From contig JASMDX010000006.1 of NCBI GenBank assembly GCA_030752605.1, positions 11,883-75,882 on the forward strand: 64,000 nucleotides of DNA. The letters are read 5' to 3'. The translations under genes were made by a program, and so were the position numbers. Source of the stretch: GCA-2731375 sp002731375 (lineage in GTDB: Bacteria; Pseudomonadota; Alphaproteobacteria; GCA-2731375). Below are positions 45,345 to 54,000 of this stretch, one piece after another. Position 1 is the stretch's first letter. Each line of letters starts with the position of its first letter. The notes beneath the pieces are model-generated. The model was not told the DNA's origin. It did not search any database and saw only the letters and a program-made list of their open reading frames with translations.

Positions 45345-47495
45345 TCAATCCTCCGACTTCTTGGAGGCGATACCGCCCAACCAGAACATAAAGGCACAGC
45401 CGATCATGAACAGCAGCACAGCACCGCCGACCTGCTGGGTCATGACGAAGTTACTAGGCGTGTAAGCCCATTCCGAAGTGTCGCGCATGACGCCGAAGAT
45501 ATGCCAATCCCCGCGCAGGCCGGAGCGGATGAAGCCCATCAGGCCCATGTTCATGGTGATCACGAAGGTCAGCAGCAACAGCGCATATTGCGAACGCACA
45601 GTCATCTTGCCCCATTGTAATTCACCCAGGGACTTGGCCCGTTTGAACAGGAAGGCATCGATCACCGAGACCAGGACAAGACAGCTGATCAGCTGCATGA
45701 ACTGGGCCACGGCAACGTTGCGCAGCACCGGCGAGGCCTTCTCCATCACCACGAAGCCCCAGACGCCCAGGAAAATCGTCACATTGAAAGCCGTGACGGC
45801 GAGGTAAATCACCTGGCCAATCTTGCCCTTGTCCATCAGCGCCAGAATGATCGCCACGACACCGGCGGCACACTCGAAGACCAGCAGGTAGCCGATCATG
45901 CGGATGTATTCGGCCCGGTCGGCGGGCAGATCCAGCTCCTTTGGATCCATGCCCAACATGGTGACGGCATACTGGGCCACCAGGGCGATGGCGGCGCCGC
46001 CGATAACGATGATGGCTATCTTGGCGCCCTTGCCCTGGTCGCGGATCGAGACCGCATCCAACATGTTGCCCCGGCGATACAGCAGGAAGGAGAAGAACGT
46101 CGCCAGGATGATCAGATTGACCACCGCGTTCTTGGCCGGCATCAGGCCAAGAAATTTCAATACCGGGTGATACTGGCTACCGGCCATCTGGCCCACCTCC
46201 AGGGAGGTCAGCGGCAGGTTATGCGGCGTCAGCCAGATCGCGAAGGAGACGATTAATGCAAACAGTATGTATTTGATGAATTTGTAGTAGCGTTCAGCGC
46301 CGGGGATGCGGGTCATGCCGCTCCACAGATAGTAGTTGGAGATCACGAACAGCGAGCCCACCAGCATTGCCTGGATGATGAAGGTCCAGGAAAAATCGCC
46401 GCCCATCATGTTGTTGCCCATGACGGCGGATGTGGAATAGACCTCGCGGCCCAGGTAGTAGCCGGCAAACGGCAGCGGGATCAGCGCCGCGATGGCGACG
46501 AAGTTGGAGATATAGCCCATCCAGTCATAATGGGCCTTATCCTCGGCCGTCTTGGCGCCGATGAATTTGACCGCTGCGTAGGCGCCGGCGACAAGGCCGC
46601 CAAAGGCCAGGTTGCCCAGCATGCGGTGAATGGCGATGGGCGTGGCCAGGATATTCTCGAAGGCGTTCCAAACCGTGCCGACGAAGGCGCCATCACCATC
46701 AACACCGGTCGGGCTCATCATGAAGCCGGCCCAGGAATTAGCCAGTTGCATGATCGCGGTGCCGAAAATATTGAGCAGGATGCCGATGAAGATGTGCGTC
46801 GTCTTGCGGTCGCGGATGATCCAGAAACCAACAGCCAGGGGCAGGATATATAGAAGAAACATGAACCAACGCGTATCGACGCGCATATCCGGGCCGATGA
46901 AGCCCATTATGAACGCCAGACCGCAGGCGGCGATGATCAGGGCGAGACCCTTGAAAACCAATTGCGCCGGATTGGAGAAGAGGCCCCCGCCCTTCAACCA
47001 GTGCCAGCCGTAATAGTACATATACAGCGCGAAGGTCTCGCCAAAGAACAACAGGGCGTATAGGAACATAACGTCCTTGAAGATGCCCGCCATGTAACCC
47101 ATGAAGGTTGGGTACAGGGTGAACAGGGCGAACGCCAGCAGACCGCCCAAGGCGGCGGTGGTCGCATAGGCGACACTCAACAGCGAGGTGAACTCGTAGG
47201 CCAGGTTATCGAACTTCGGGTCTTTATTGCTGTTGCCGACGACCTCGATAATCACTGCGAACAGCGGTACGCCGAGCACGAAGGCTCCAAAAAACAGATG
47301 CATCTGGGCCAGGAACCAGACCAACCGCCTGGAATCGATACCCATGAATTGCCGATAGACATTTTCCTCCAGCGCGAATGCCGGGGTCGCGGCAACGGTC
47401 AGGCCAAGCACCACCAAAGTCGCGATGCCCAGCTTTCCGAACCGGGTACTCTTCAGCCCGGAACCGAAAATGCCGTTCCATAGTTTTTCTGCCAT
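45345..47495 (-). CDS. Cytochrome bd subunit I-like membrane protein without CydB (module B)
   Basis: A 716-residue membrane protein homologous to the one at 38261 (shared: AQMHLFFGAFVLGVPLFAVI, LYMYYYGWHWLKGG, QLANSWAGFMMSPTGVDGDG, AIHRMLGNLAFGGLVAGAYAA). An extra group of helices sits near residues 170-260. As in module A, GRQPW is missing and there is no subunit II. A Met-rich start resembles an uncleaved signal anchor. ATG 47495 is chosen over GTG 47516. It heads module B after the cupredoxin gene. Confidence 0.8.
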   Translation of the reverse strand: MAEKLWNGIFGSGLKSTRFGKLGIATLVVLGLTVAATPAFALEENVYRQFMGIDSRRLVWFLAQMHLFFGAFVLGVPLFAVIIEVVGNSNKDPKFDNLAYEFTSLLSVAYATTAALGGLLAFALFTLYPTFMGYMAGIFKDVMFLYALLFFGETFALYMYYYGWHWLKGGGLFSNPAQLVFKGLALIIAACGLAFIMGFIGPDMRVDTRWFMFLLYILPLAVGFWIIRDRKTTHIFIGILLNIFGTAIMQLANSWAGFMMSPTGVDGDGAFVGTVWNAFENILATPIAIHRMLGNLAFGGLVAGAYAAVKFIGAKTAEDKAHYDWMGYISNFVAIAALIPLPFAGYYLGREVYSTSAVMGNNMMGGDFSWTFIIQAMLVGSLFVISNYYLWSGMTRIPGAERYYKFIKYILFALIVSFAIWLTPHNLPLTSLEVGQMAGSQYHPVLKFLGLMPAKNAVVNLIILATFFSFLLYRRGNMLDAVSIRDQGKGAKIAIIVIGGAAIALVAQYAVTMLGMDPKELDLPADRAEYIRMIGYLLVFECAAGVVAIILALMDKGKIGQVIYLAVTAFNVTIFLGVWGFVVMEKASPVLRNVAVAQFMQLISCLVLVSVIDAFLFKRAKSLGELQWGKMTVRSQYALLLLTFVITMNMGLMGFIRSGLRGDWHIFGVMRDTSEWAYTPSNFVMTQQVGGAVLLFMIGCAFMFWLGGIASKKSED

Positions 47496-47547
47496 CGTCA
47501 GCTTCCCAGCAATCACTGCATCTATTTCAGCGCGTTAAACAAATCGC

Positions 47548-48333
47548 CTACTTGGCGTCGGAGTACGCGAAGTTGGTTTCCACCTTGCCCTTGGCGGCCA
47601 CGGTGATCTTGCTTTTCTTGACGCCATAACGGGGATGCCAGGCCTTCAAGGTGTATTTGCCCGGCGGGATGTTATCGATGGAGAACGAGCCATTCTCGCC
47701 GACCACGACGGCATAAGGGTGGGTCGGCGCCATGATGAAGCCGAACATGAAGTTATGGGCCTCGCAGTTGATGCCGATGTAGGAAGAACGCCGCGGCTTG
47801 ATCTTGTCCTTGATGTCGCCTGGGTCCGGCTGGCCAAAGTTGAACAGGGTTTTCTTGACCACGCGGCCCTTCTCGACACCGATCAGTTCACGCGCGTTGA
47901 TATTATGCAGCACGCCGGCGTCGGAGTTGCGGATAACGATCGGGCCGGGCCGGACCACCTGGGCCCAGGGTTTAAAGGCGCAACCCTTTTGATTGACCAG
48001 ATATTCGCCCATTTCGGGCTTGGCCCATTTCTTGCCGGCCTTGATCTTTGAAATGAAGACAAAGGCGCCGCGCAGGGCGCCGTCCTTGACATCGACCCAG
48101 GTGACCGAACGTTCGCCCTTGCCGCAAACTTCCGGGTTCTTGGTGATCAGAATCTGTTCCACGGCATCGGCCGGCAGCGCGCCTTCGAAACTGACCTTGC
48201 CCGTGACCGTGCCGCCATCGGCGACCGTCACTTCCTTGTATTTGCCCCGCTTCGCCGCATCCGCCGGCATCACCAACGCCATCGTGGCGGCAACGCCAAT
48301 TGTGAGTCCGATTAGTGTCTTGCTGGATTTCAT
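47548..48333 (-). CDS. Exported cupredoxin-like protein
   Basis: A 261-residue periplasmic protein (signal peptide cut near ADAAKR). The middle region has the layout of a methylamine-utilisation/plastocyanin-like copper domain: IVIRNSDAGVLHNINARELI supplies a His, and ININ-like SYIGINCEAHNFMFGFIMA supplies Cys, His and Met. The tail (SIDNIPPGKYTLKAWHPRYG) is a carboxypeptidase-regulatory-like beta sandwich. It would be an electron carrier or copper chaperone. Its start overlaps the end of the HEAT-repeat gene. Confidence 0.72.
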   Translation of the reverse strand: MKSSKTLIGLTIGVAATMALVMPADAAKRGKYKEVTVADGGTVTGKVSFEGALPADAVEQILITKNPEVCGKGERSVTWVDVKDGALRGAFVFISKIKAGKKWAKPEMGEYLVNQKGCAFKPWAQVVRPGPIVIRNSDAGVLHNINARELIGVEKGRVVKKTLFNFGQPDPGDIKDKIKPRRSSYIGINCEAHNFMFGFIMAPTHPYAVVVGENGSFSIDNIPPGKYTLKAWHPRYGVKKSKITVAAKGKVETNFAYSDAK

Positions 48334-50609
48334 AGGAATCCCCCTCGGTTATCCATAGTTGTCCGCTCCGCACCCGTGTCGGCTTGAAACGGTTGTGAAC
48401 AATTCAATTCGGCTAAAGCCTCAATCGCGACGGCCCAGGTCCGCTTGCGCTCCGGATCCCGAAGCACATCAATAAACAGCGCACTGGCCTGCGGACCATC
48501 AAGGTCCCGCAAAAGACGGGCCGTCCGGTTGCCGTGGTAGCCTTCGAACGCCATAGCGAATTCCACCAATGGCTTGACCGCATCCTCGCGGCCCGTACCC
48601 GCGATAGCTTCAGCCGCGCTTTGACGCACCGCCGGATCCGGGTCATTGAACAAATTTCCGATTTCCGCCCCTACTTGGCCCTGCTTGGCTAAGGCACGGA
48701 TCGCCTCCTGACGCAAAAACGCATCACCATCCCGCAGGTGCACATTCAACAAAGCGGCAATCTCATCACCCTGGCAAGCGGCCAAGGCGCGGATCAGCAG
48801 CAGTTTCATATCCCGATCGCCGGCCGCCATGGCTGCCACGGTCATTTCCGCCACATCGTCATCAAGCCGGCCGGTCCGTTCGCCGATGCGGGCCAGGGAG
48901 TCGGCAGCGGCAAGTCGTACTTCATGATCGTCCGAGGTCAAGGCCATAGCCAATTCCCGGGCCACCGTTTCCTGGTTGACGTCACCCAGAACACGGGCCG
49001 CAAAACGGCGGATATCCTCGTGCAACACCACATTCGGCATCAACGAAACACGCTTCTTGCGCTTGGTCTGTTTCGCCAGGGCCAGACGCTCCATGTCCGT
49101 GGGGGTCAATTCGATGCCTTGCTTGGGCATATTCAGTGTTTTCGCTGCTTCCGGCGTATCGGCCAGAATCGCATTCATGGTCGAGGTTGGAAACGCTTCC
49201 TTGTCTTCCTTGCGCAATTCCGCCGGCGCCTCTTCGTTTGCCCCAACGTCCGTTTCTTCCGCTGCGGTTTCAGCGGCGGATTCGAGGACGCCTTCAGGCA
49301 AGTCTTCCGGTTCGTATTCGCCGTTCAGGGCGGAAAGCAGCGCCTCACCGGCTGTATTGGGCCATTCCTCATTGCCAGCCAGACGCACCAGGGCGGACAT
49401 GGTTTCTAAACGGATCTGCCGCTCGCGGTCATCAATCACGCCAATCAACGCCCGCACAGCCTCTTCGCCGCCAGCCACGGCCAGGCCTTGCAATGCACCC
49501 AGGCGGGCATCGACGGAACGGTTGGCATCAGCAATCAGCGAGCTCAACTCATACTCGGCCACTTGCGGCGCCAATTGACCAAGAGCATGGGCAGCCGCGG
49601 CACTGACAGCATCATTGTCATCGCCAAGCTTCACCCTCAGCGCCGTCACCAACAATTCATCGGTGGGGCCGTCATACCGGTTGGCCAGCGCGGCAAGCGC
49701 GGCGATTTGCACATTGGCAGAGGCATCACCGATCAAGGCACGGAGGCGGACTGGATTATATTGACCATGCAACGTCACGGCTTCAGCTCGAACACCAGCA
49801 TCGTTATCTTCTAGAAATTGGTTCAACCGGTTGTCTCCGGGGAGCCGCATCGCCAGCGCCCGCATGGCCGCCGCACGCACAGAAGAAGCCGGATCAACGA
49901 ATGCGCGTGCCAATGGCACGGCGGCTTCTTCAGCCTCGGAAATAGCCAGGGCGGCCGCAGCGCGACGGCGCAGCCGGGTCGAATTCTCGTTCAAAATTGT
50001 ATCCAGGGCGACGATGCCCGGTGCGCCCATGCGCGCGAACGCCTTGAATGAGGATTCTGTCATGTCCTGGCCACCCTCATCCTGCACGGCTTCGACGATG
50101 TCCGGGACGGCTTCGCTGGCGTTCAGGTCTGCCAACGCATTGACTGCTTTGACCTGGATATCAACCCAGTCGTCCCAGCCGCTGGAGTAGAATTCCTGTT
50201 CGTCCCAATTGATTTGCTCGTCACGGCCCTTGACGATGCGCCGAAGCCAGGGGATGACTTGTTCGTCACGTAATTTCGCTAGGGCCTCAATCGCCGACAG
50301 CTTAACCTCGGCACAGGGATCACCAAGCAAGTTCTCCATCAACTGCTTACCCGAACGCGGATCCGCGAGTTTTGACAACGCGGCCGCTGCGTCGGTACGG
50401 ACATCTTCGTCTTCGTCCAATAGAGCGGCGATCAGAGGCTCAACCACGGCCTCACCACCAATGGAGCCGAGGGCCTGGGCCGCGAGACAGCGGTGCACGT
50501 CAACACCATTGTCCAGAATTTCGCTCAAAACCTTGCATATAGCCTCATCCAGTCCGTCCGATATCGGTTGAACGGCCTGAAGCTGTTGGGTCTGCGGCTG
50601 GACAATCAT
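48330..50609 (-). CDS. HEAT-repeat protein
   Basis: A 759-residue soluble protein made of two arrays of HEAT/PBS-lyase-type repeats, each about 30 residues, such as AAQALGSIGGEAVVEPLIAAL and AADSLARIGERTGRLDD. An acidic linker (about 420-470) separates the arrays. No signal peptide is seen, so it should be cytoplasmic. I start at MIVQPQTQQLQ (50609), because the frame upstream is basic and unlike the family. It probably scaffolds or matures a partner, perhaps the Mo subunit encoded just upstream. Confidence 0.8.
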   Translation of the reverse strand: MIVQPQTQQLQAVQPISDGLDEAICKVLSEILDNGVDVHRCLAAQALGSIGGEAVVEPLIAALLDEDEDVRTDAAAALSKLADPRSGKQLMENLLGDPCAEVKLSAIEALAKLRDEQVIPWLRRIVKGRDEQINWDEQEFYSSGWDDWVDIQVKAVNALADLNASEAVPDIVEAVQDEGGQDMTESSFKAFARMGAPGIVALDTILNENSTRLRRRAAAALAISEAEEAAVPLARAFVDPASSVRAAAMRALAMRLPGDNRLNQFLEDNDAGVRAEAVTLHGQYNPVRLRALIGDASANVQIAALAALANRYDGPTDELLVTALRVKLGDDNDAVSAAAAHALGQLAPQVAEYELSSLIADANRSVDARLGALQGLAVAGGEEAVRALIGVIDDRERQIRLETMSALVRLAGNEEWPNTAGEALLSALNGEYEPEDLPEGVLESAAETAAEETDVGANEEAPAELRKEDKEAFPTSTMNAILADTPEAAKTLNMPKQGIELTPTDMERLALAKQTKRKKRVSLMPNVVLHEDIRRFAARVLGDVNQETVARELAMALTSDDHEVRLAAADSLARIGERTGRLDDDVAEMTVAAMAAGDRDMKLLLIRALAACQGDEIAALLNVHLRDGDAFLRQEAIRALAKQGQVGAEIGNLFNDPDPAVRQSAAEAIAGTGREDAVKPLVEFAMAFEGYHGNRTARLLRDLDGPQASALFIDVLRDPERKRTWAVAIEALAELNCSQPFQADTGAERTTMDNRGGFL

Positions 50610-50669
50610 AGTTAAATAACCAATTGCTAATACTTTATAACTATTCCAGGTAACTGGCCTAGACGCGTT

Positions 50670-50708
50670 GCGGGCCCGCCTGAACAAGATGGTCAGACAC
50701 GGGCCCGC
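50670..50708 (-). promoter_or_regulatory. Strong GC hairpin directly after the Mo-subunit gene
   Basis: Perfect 9-base arms (50670-50678, 50700-50708) with a further CTGA/TCAG pair inside. It starts seven bases after the stop at 50716. No T-run follows, so it is more likely an mRNA-stabilising or processing structure than a full terminator. Confidence 0.5.
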
Positions 50709-50715
50709 TATGCGA

Positions 50716-53388
50716 TCAGGTGATATCCCTCGGTGCGAAGGACATAGACCGGAAGGTCTTCTTGTACGGCGATTCACCAATTTTCTTTACATTTGCAACA
50801 CCCATCTTGTAGTTGTAGTTGCCGCTGATGCCATCAACGATCCGGCCTTCTAGTGCATTCGCCGGCTGCGAGGTATGCAAGAAGTCCATGAAGATAAGAC
50901 CCTTCTTGATATGCCGCGTGACCATGGCGACGCCAGTAACGGCACCCCTTGTCAACTCCACATTGCCTGCCTTCATCTGTCCGCTGAAGGTATAATCACC
51001 ACTTTCAACACCTAACGTGGTTTCCTTCAGGTTCGGCACACGGTCAGAATAGACCATCAACATATCGCCGCTCTCGACGCCCCGTGCCTTGGCGTCATCG
51101 GGATGTATTTCAACATAGTTGTCAGGCCAGCGCTGCACGATGTAAGGCCGGCGCCGGTCATCGAAGCCCGACTGCCACCGCTCGTTGGTTCTCCCGGAGG
51201 TGCACCACAACTCGTTGCCCTTCGGGCTCAACCACTCCCAATAATCCGAGAACAAGGACCAGGGCGATTTCTCTATGTTGCAACGGCCAGTCTGAGAGTT
51301 GAAGTGAGTCAGCTTCTTGTTGAAGACATTGCCCGCAGCGGCCCCAGTTTCGGGCAGCTTGCGTGTGGTGTCATGCAGGCGTTTGGTACCAACAAGGGTG
51401 CCGTCGTCTTCCATGAAGACCGGACCCTGGATCCCGTTGGTGCCAAATTCACTCAACTTCTGATGCAATGTCTTACCCTCGCGGTGGGCCGCAACCTTGA
51501 TCATGTTGAAGTCCTTGCGGCTGCCGCGCGAGAAGCGGGCCGATTCTTCGGCGACATCATTGGAGCTTTTCCAATCGAAGCCGTCAAAGCCCATGCGCTT
51601 TGCCAACTGAGCAATGATCCACCAATCCGGTTTGGCCTGGCCCGGTGCGTCATAGAATTTGTTATAGACACGCAGACGGCGCTCGCCATTGGCCCGCATG
51701 AAGGTGTCTTCACCCCAAGTGGCCGCTGGGAAAATGATATCGGCGTAACGGTTGCCGATCGGATCAACCAGATAGATATCCTGGTTGATGACCACCATGC
51801 CCCCTGAATCGGCGCGCCGCTTCAAACTATCGATGATATCCTGCTTGTCGTAGGACCGTACCTGATGAGGGTTGGCAACGATTAGTTCCTCGAACCGTTT
51901 GGCCAATTGCTGGCTGCCGCACATGGATTGGATCCAGGTGGTGCCAATGACATGGGCAAAACGCGTATGCCCCGACATGGTCCAGGTATCCGTATCCAAA
52001 GCCCGGCGCCGACGTCCCGGCACCTTCATGGGCGACTTGTTACGCGGATATTTGCCGCCGCGCTGGCCACCACGTTGGTGACCACCGGCCCGGCCCACGA
52101 CCTGGCCGGGTCTACCGCCAGCGCCCACAGTAATCGCCAAAGCGCTGATAGCCATAGTATTACCGGTGTTGTTGGACCAATAAAAGCCCTTCTCGATCAT
52201 GATAGAGGTCTTGGGCCGCTTGCCATTCTTTGGCTTGGCCATCCATTCGGCCGCCGTCAGGATCTTGTTGACGTCGATACCGGCTATCTTTGCTGCATTG
52301 GCAGGCTTGAACTCGTCCTGGGACAACAGCCATTTCTTCCAATCATCGAAGCCGTTGGTCTGAAACTTTCCCCAAGTAGTGCGCCATTGCCATGGCGTGT
52401 TCCGGGTACCTTGGCCGAAGCCCGAGGAGGATTCCCACTTGTTGTTGACCCAGTCTTTGATCCAATTGGTATCTTGCCAATCGGACTCAACGATAACCCG
52501 GGCAATGGCGTTGACTACCAACAGATCCGTGCCGATATTAATGTCGAGCCAAAGGCCACCATTCTTCTCTGCATAGGCTACGCCGGCAGTACGCCGCGGG
52601 ATCATCATGATGCATTTCTGACCGTTCTGAATGCCCTTCATGATCCACTGAGTCCAAAGGATCGTCTTGGTTTCGTATGGATCTGTGCCGCAGATCAGCA
52701 AGGTTTCTGCATTCATCCAGTCTTCGTAGGCGGGAGCAAAGTTATCGAAACCAGCATCGCGGAAGCCCGGCGTCGAGGAGACGTCAGACGGCGTATCATG
52801 GAAGGTAAAGTTTGCCGTGTTGACGTGACGCAGGGCGTATTTGGAGATGGCGTAAGTGTTCTCGATATATTGATACGAGAAGGTCTTCACGCCGTAGGCA
52901 TTGGAACCGTGCTTGGTACGCACGTAGTTGCCAACCTCGGCCGCCACGTCCAGGGCGAAGTCCCATGGCACAGGTTGCAGGATGCCGTAGATCCGCATCA
53001 TGGGTGATTTCAGCCGATCCCGTGTCGGCGTCTGCGGATTGTAGCATTTCTGCGCGATGCAGCCGCCGCGCAACGAGGAATCGCCATCGGTATTGACGAA
53101 TTTCGTATCCTTGTCGGGGATGATCACCACATGGTGCGGTTCACCATTGTGCAGCACGATATTGTGCTGGTTGGGCGCCACCCAAGGGCCCAGGGTTTCG
53201 ACGGGGAAGTCGGTATTGAAGGCGTTTTCCTCGGCCTTCGGGCCGCCGTCATGGCCACCGGCGACGGGCCAGCGGTAGACTTTGTAGCCGCAGGCGACAA
53301 TGCAGTAATCGCACGCGGTGGTGATGACCTCGGCGCTTTTTGGTGGGAGAGGCACATTGGTTTCTGGAATGTAATAAGGTGTAGACAT
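50716..53388 (-). CDS. idrA: AioA/IdrA-type molybdopterin oxidoreductase catalytic subunit (probable iodate reductase-like)
   Basis: An 890-residue DMSO-reductase-superfamily protein. C26-x2-C29-x3-C33 with Ser104 exactly 71 residues later is the [3Fe-4S] pattern of arsenite oxidase AioA. His197 and R433-x3-H437 (VVGRAGGHQ) match AioA His195, Arg419 and His423. The AioA residues Ala199 and Glu203 (from memory) are Ser201 and Ser205 here, so arsenite oxidation is doubtful. No signal peptide is present; export would rely on the Rieske partner's Tat signal. Two diheme peroxidases upstream favour an iodate reductase type. Arsenite oxidase remains possible. Confidence 0.72.
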   Translation of the reverse strand: MSTPYYIPETNVPLPPKSAEVITTACDYCIVACGYKVYRWPVAGGHDGGPKAEENAFNTDFPVETLGPWVAPNQHNIVLHNGEPHHVVIIPDKDTKFVNTDGDSSLRGGCIAQKCYNPQTPTRDRLKSPMMRIYGILQPVPWDFALDVAAEVGNYVRTKHGSNAYGVKTFSYQYIENTYAISKYALRHVNTANFTFHDTPSDVSSTPGFRDAGFDNFAPAYEDWMNAETLLICGTDPYETKTILWTQWIMKGIQNGQKCIMMIPRRTAGVAYAEKNGGLWLDINIGTDLLVVNAIARVIVESDWQDTNWIKDWVNNKWESSSGFGQGTRNTPWQWRTTWGKFQTNGFDDWKKWLLSQDEFKPANAAKIAGIDVNKILTAAEWMAKPKNGKRPKTSIMIEKGFYWSNNTGNTMAISALAITVGAGGRPGQVVGRAGGHQRGGQRGGKYPRNKSPMKVPGRRRRALDTDTWTMSGHTRFAHVIGTTWIQSMCGSQQLAKRFEELIVANPHQVRSYDKQDIIDSLKRRADSGGMVVINQDIYLVDPIGNRYADIIFPAATWGEDTFMRANGERRLRVYNKFYDAPGQAKPDWWIIAQLAKRMGFDGFDWKSSNDVAEESARFSRGSRKDFNMIKVAAHREGKTLHQKLSEFGTNGIQGPVFMEDDGTLVGTKRLHDTTRKLPETGAAAGNVFNKKLTHFNSQTGRCNIEKSPWSLFSDYWEWLSPKGNELWCTSGRTNERWQSGFDDRRRPYIVQRWPDNYVEIHPDDAKARGVESGDMLMVYSDRVPNLKETTLGVESGDYTFSGQMKAGNVELTRGAVTGVAMVTRHIKKGLIFMDFLHTSQPANALEGRIVDGISGNYNYKMGVANVKKIGESPYKKTFRSMSFAPRDIT

Positions 53389-53399
53389 TACTCTATCTC

Positions 53400-53987
53400 C
53401 TATCCCTGCAAGTTGTCGTAGCGACCGAAGATCAAGCCGAACACGCCAACGGCATAAATATCGTCACCGTCCAGTTCGAGCAGCACCTGCGGCAGGCTTT
53501 GGTAGGCCTGACCGGAAATCAGAATGCCGTGCCGGGTCAGATCGTAGGTCGAAAGATGCAGCGGACAGGCGCCCAGGGACTTGGTGTCGCCCTTGTAGGT
53601 GCCCGACAGATCACCGCCCTGATGGGTACAGAAGTAGTTGAAGGCAACCACATCCTTTTGCGGCCCAATGCCACCACCCGCTTCGGTGCCCATCTTGACC
53701 AGCATGGACGAGGCAAAGGCGCCATCATCCGGATACTCAAAACCAATCGGCACGTCGGTCTTCAACTCGCCCAACTTGGCAATCTTCTTGCGGGGATAAG
53801 TCGCCACCATGGCTGGCATCTTGGCCGCCGCAGGACCGGCGTTGACCGAGACCATGACCGTTGCCGTCGCCATGCCGGAAGAAAATAGCATCTTCCGCCG
53901 TGAGATCAGACATTTGCCCGCCGGGTGATCCTTCTTCGACGGCAACTTGCGCGCGCCGGGTTCAAGAATCTGGACTTGATTTGTCAT
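53400..53987 (-). CDS. idrB: Rieske iron-sulfur subunit with Tat signal (AioB/IdrB-type)
   Basis: A 195-residue protein. A twin-arginine signal (SRRKMLFSSG, Arg30-Arg31) precedes a hydrophobic stretch. The Rieske ligands are in FNYFCTHQGG and CPLHLSTYD (C-x-H ... C-x2-H). The extra Cys pair that forms a disulfide in bc1-type Rieske proteins is missing (Q and L instead), as in some arsenite-oxidase small subunits, which should lower the potential. It is 11 bases upstream of the Mo-subunit gene and would carry that subunit through the Tat system. Confidence 0.82.
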   Translation of the reverse strand: MTNQVQILEPGARKLPSKKDHPAGKCLISRRKMLFSSGMATATVMVSVNAGPAAAKMPAMVATYPRKKIAKLGELKTDVPIGFEYPDDGAFASSMLVKMGTEAGGGIGPQKDVVAFNYFCTHQGGDLSGTYKGDTKSLGACPLHLSTYDLTRHGILISGQAYQSLPQVLLELDGDDIYAVGVFGLIFGRYDNLQG

Positions 53988-54000
53988 TGTTTATGTACCC

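Noticed and set aside
38261..47495. Ordinary cytochrome bd oxidase
   Set aside because: There is no CydB and no GRQPW motif in either CydA-like protein.
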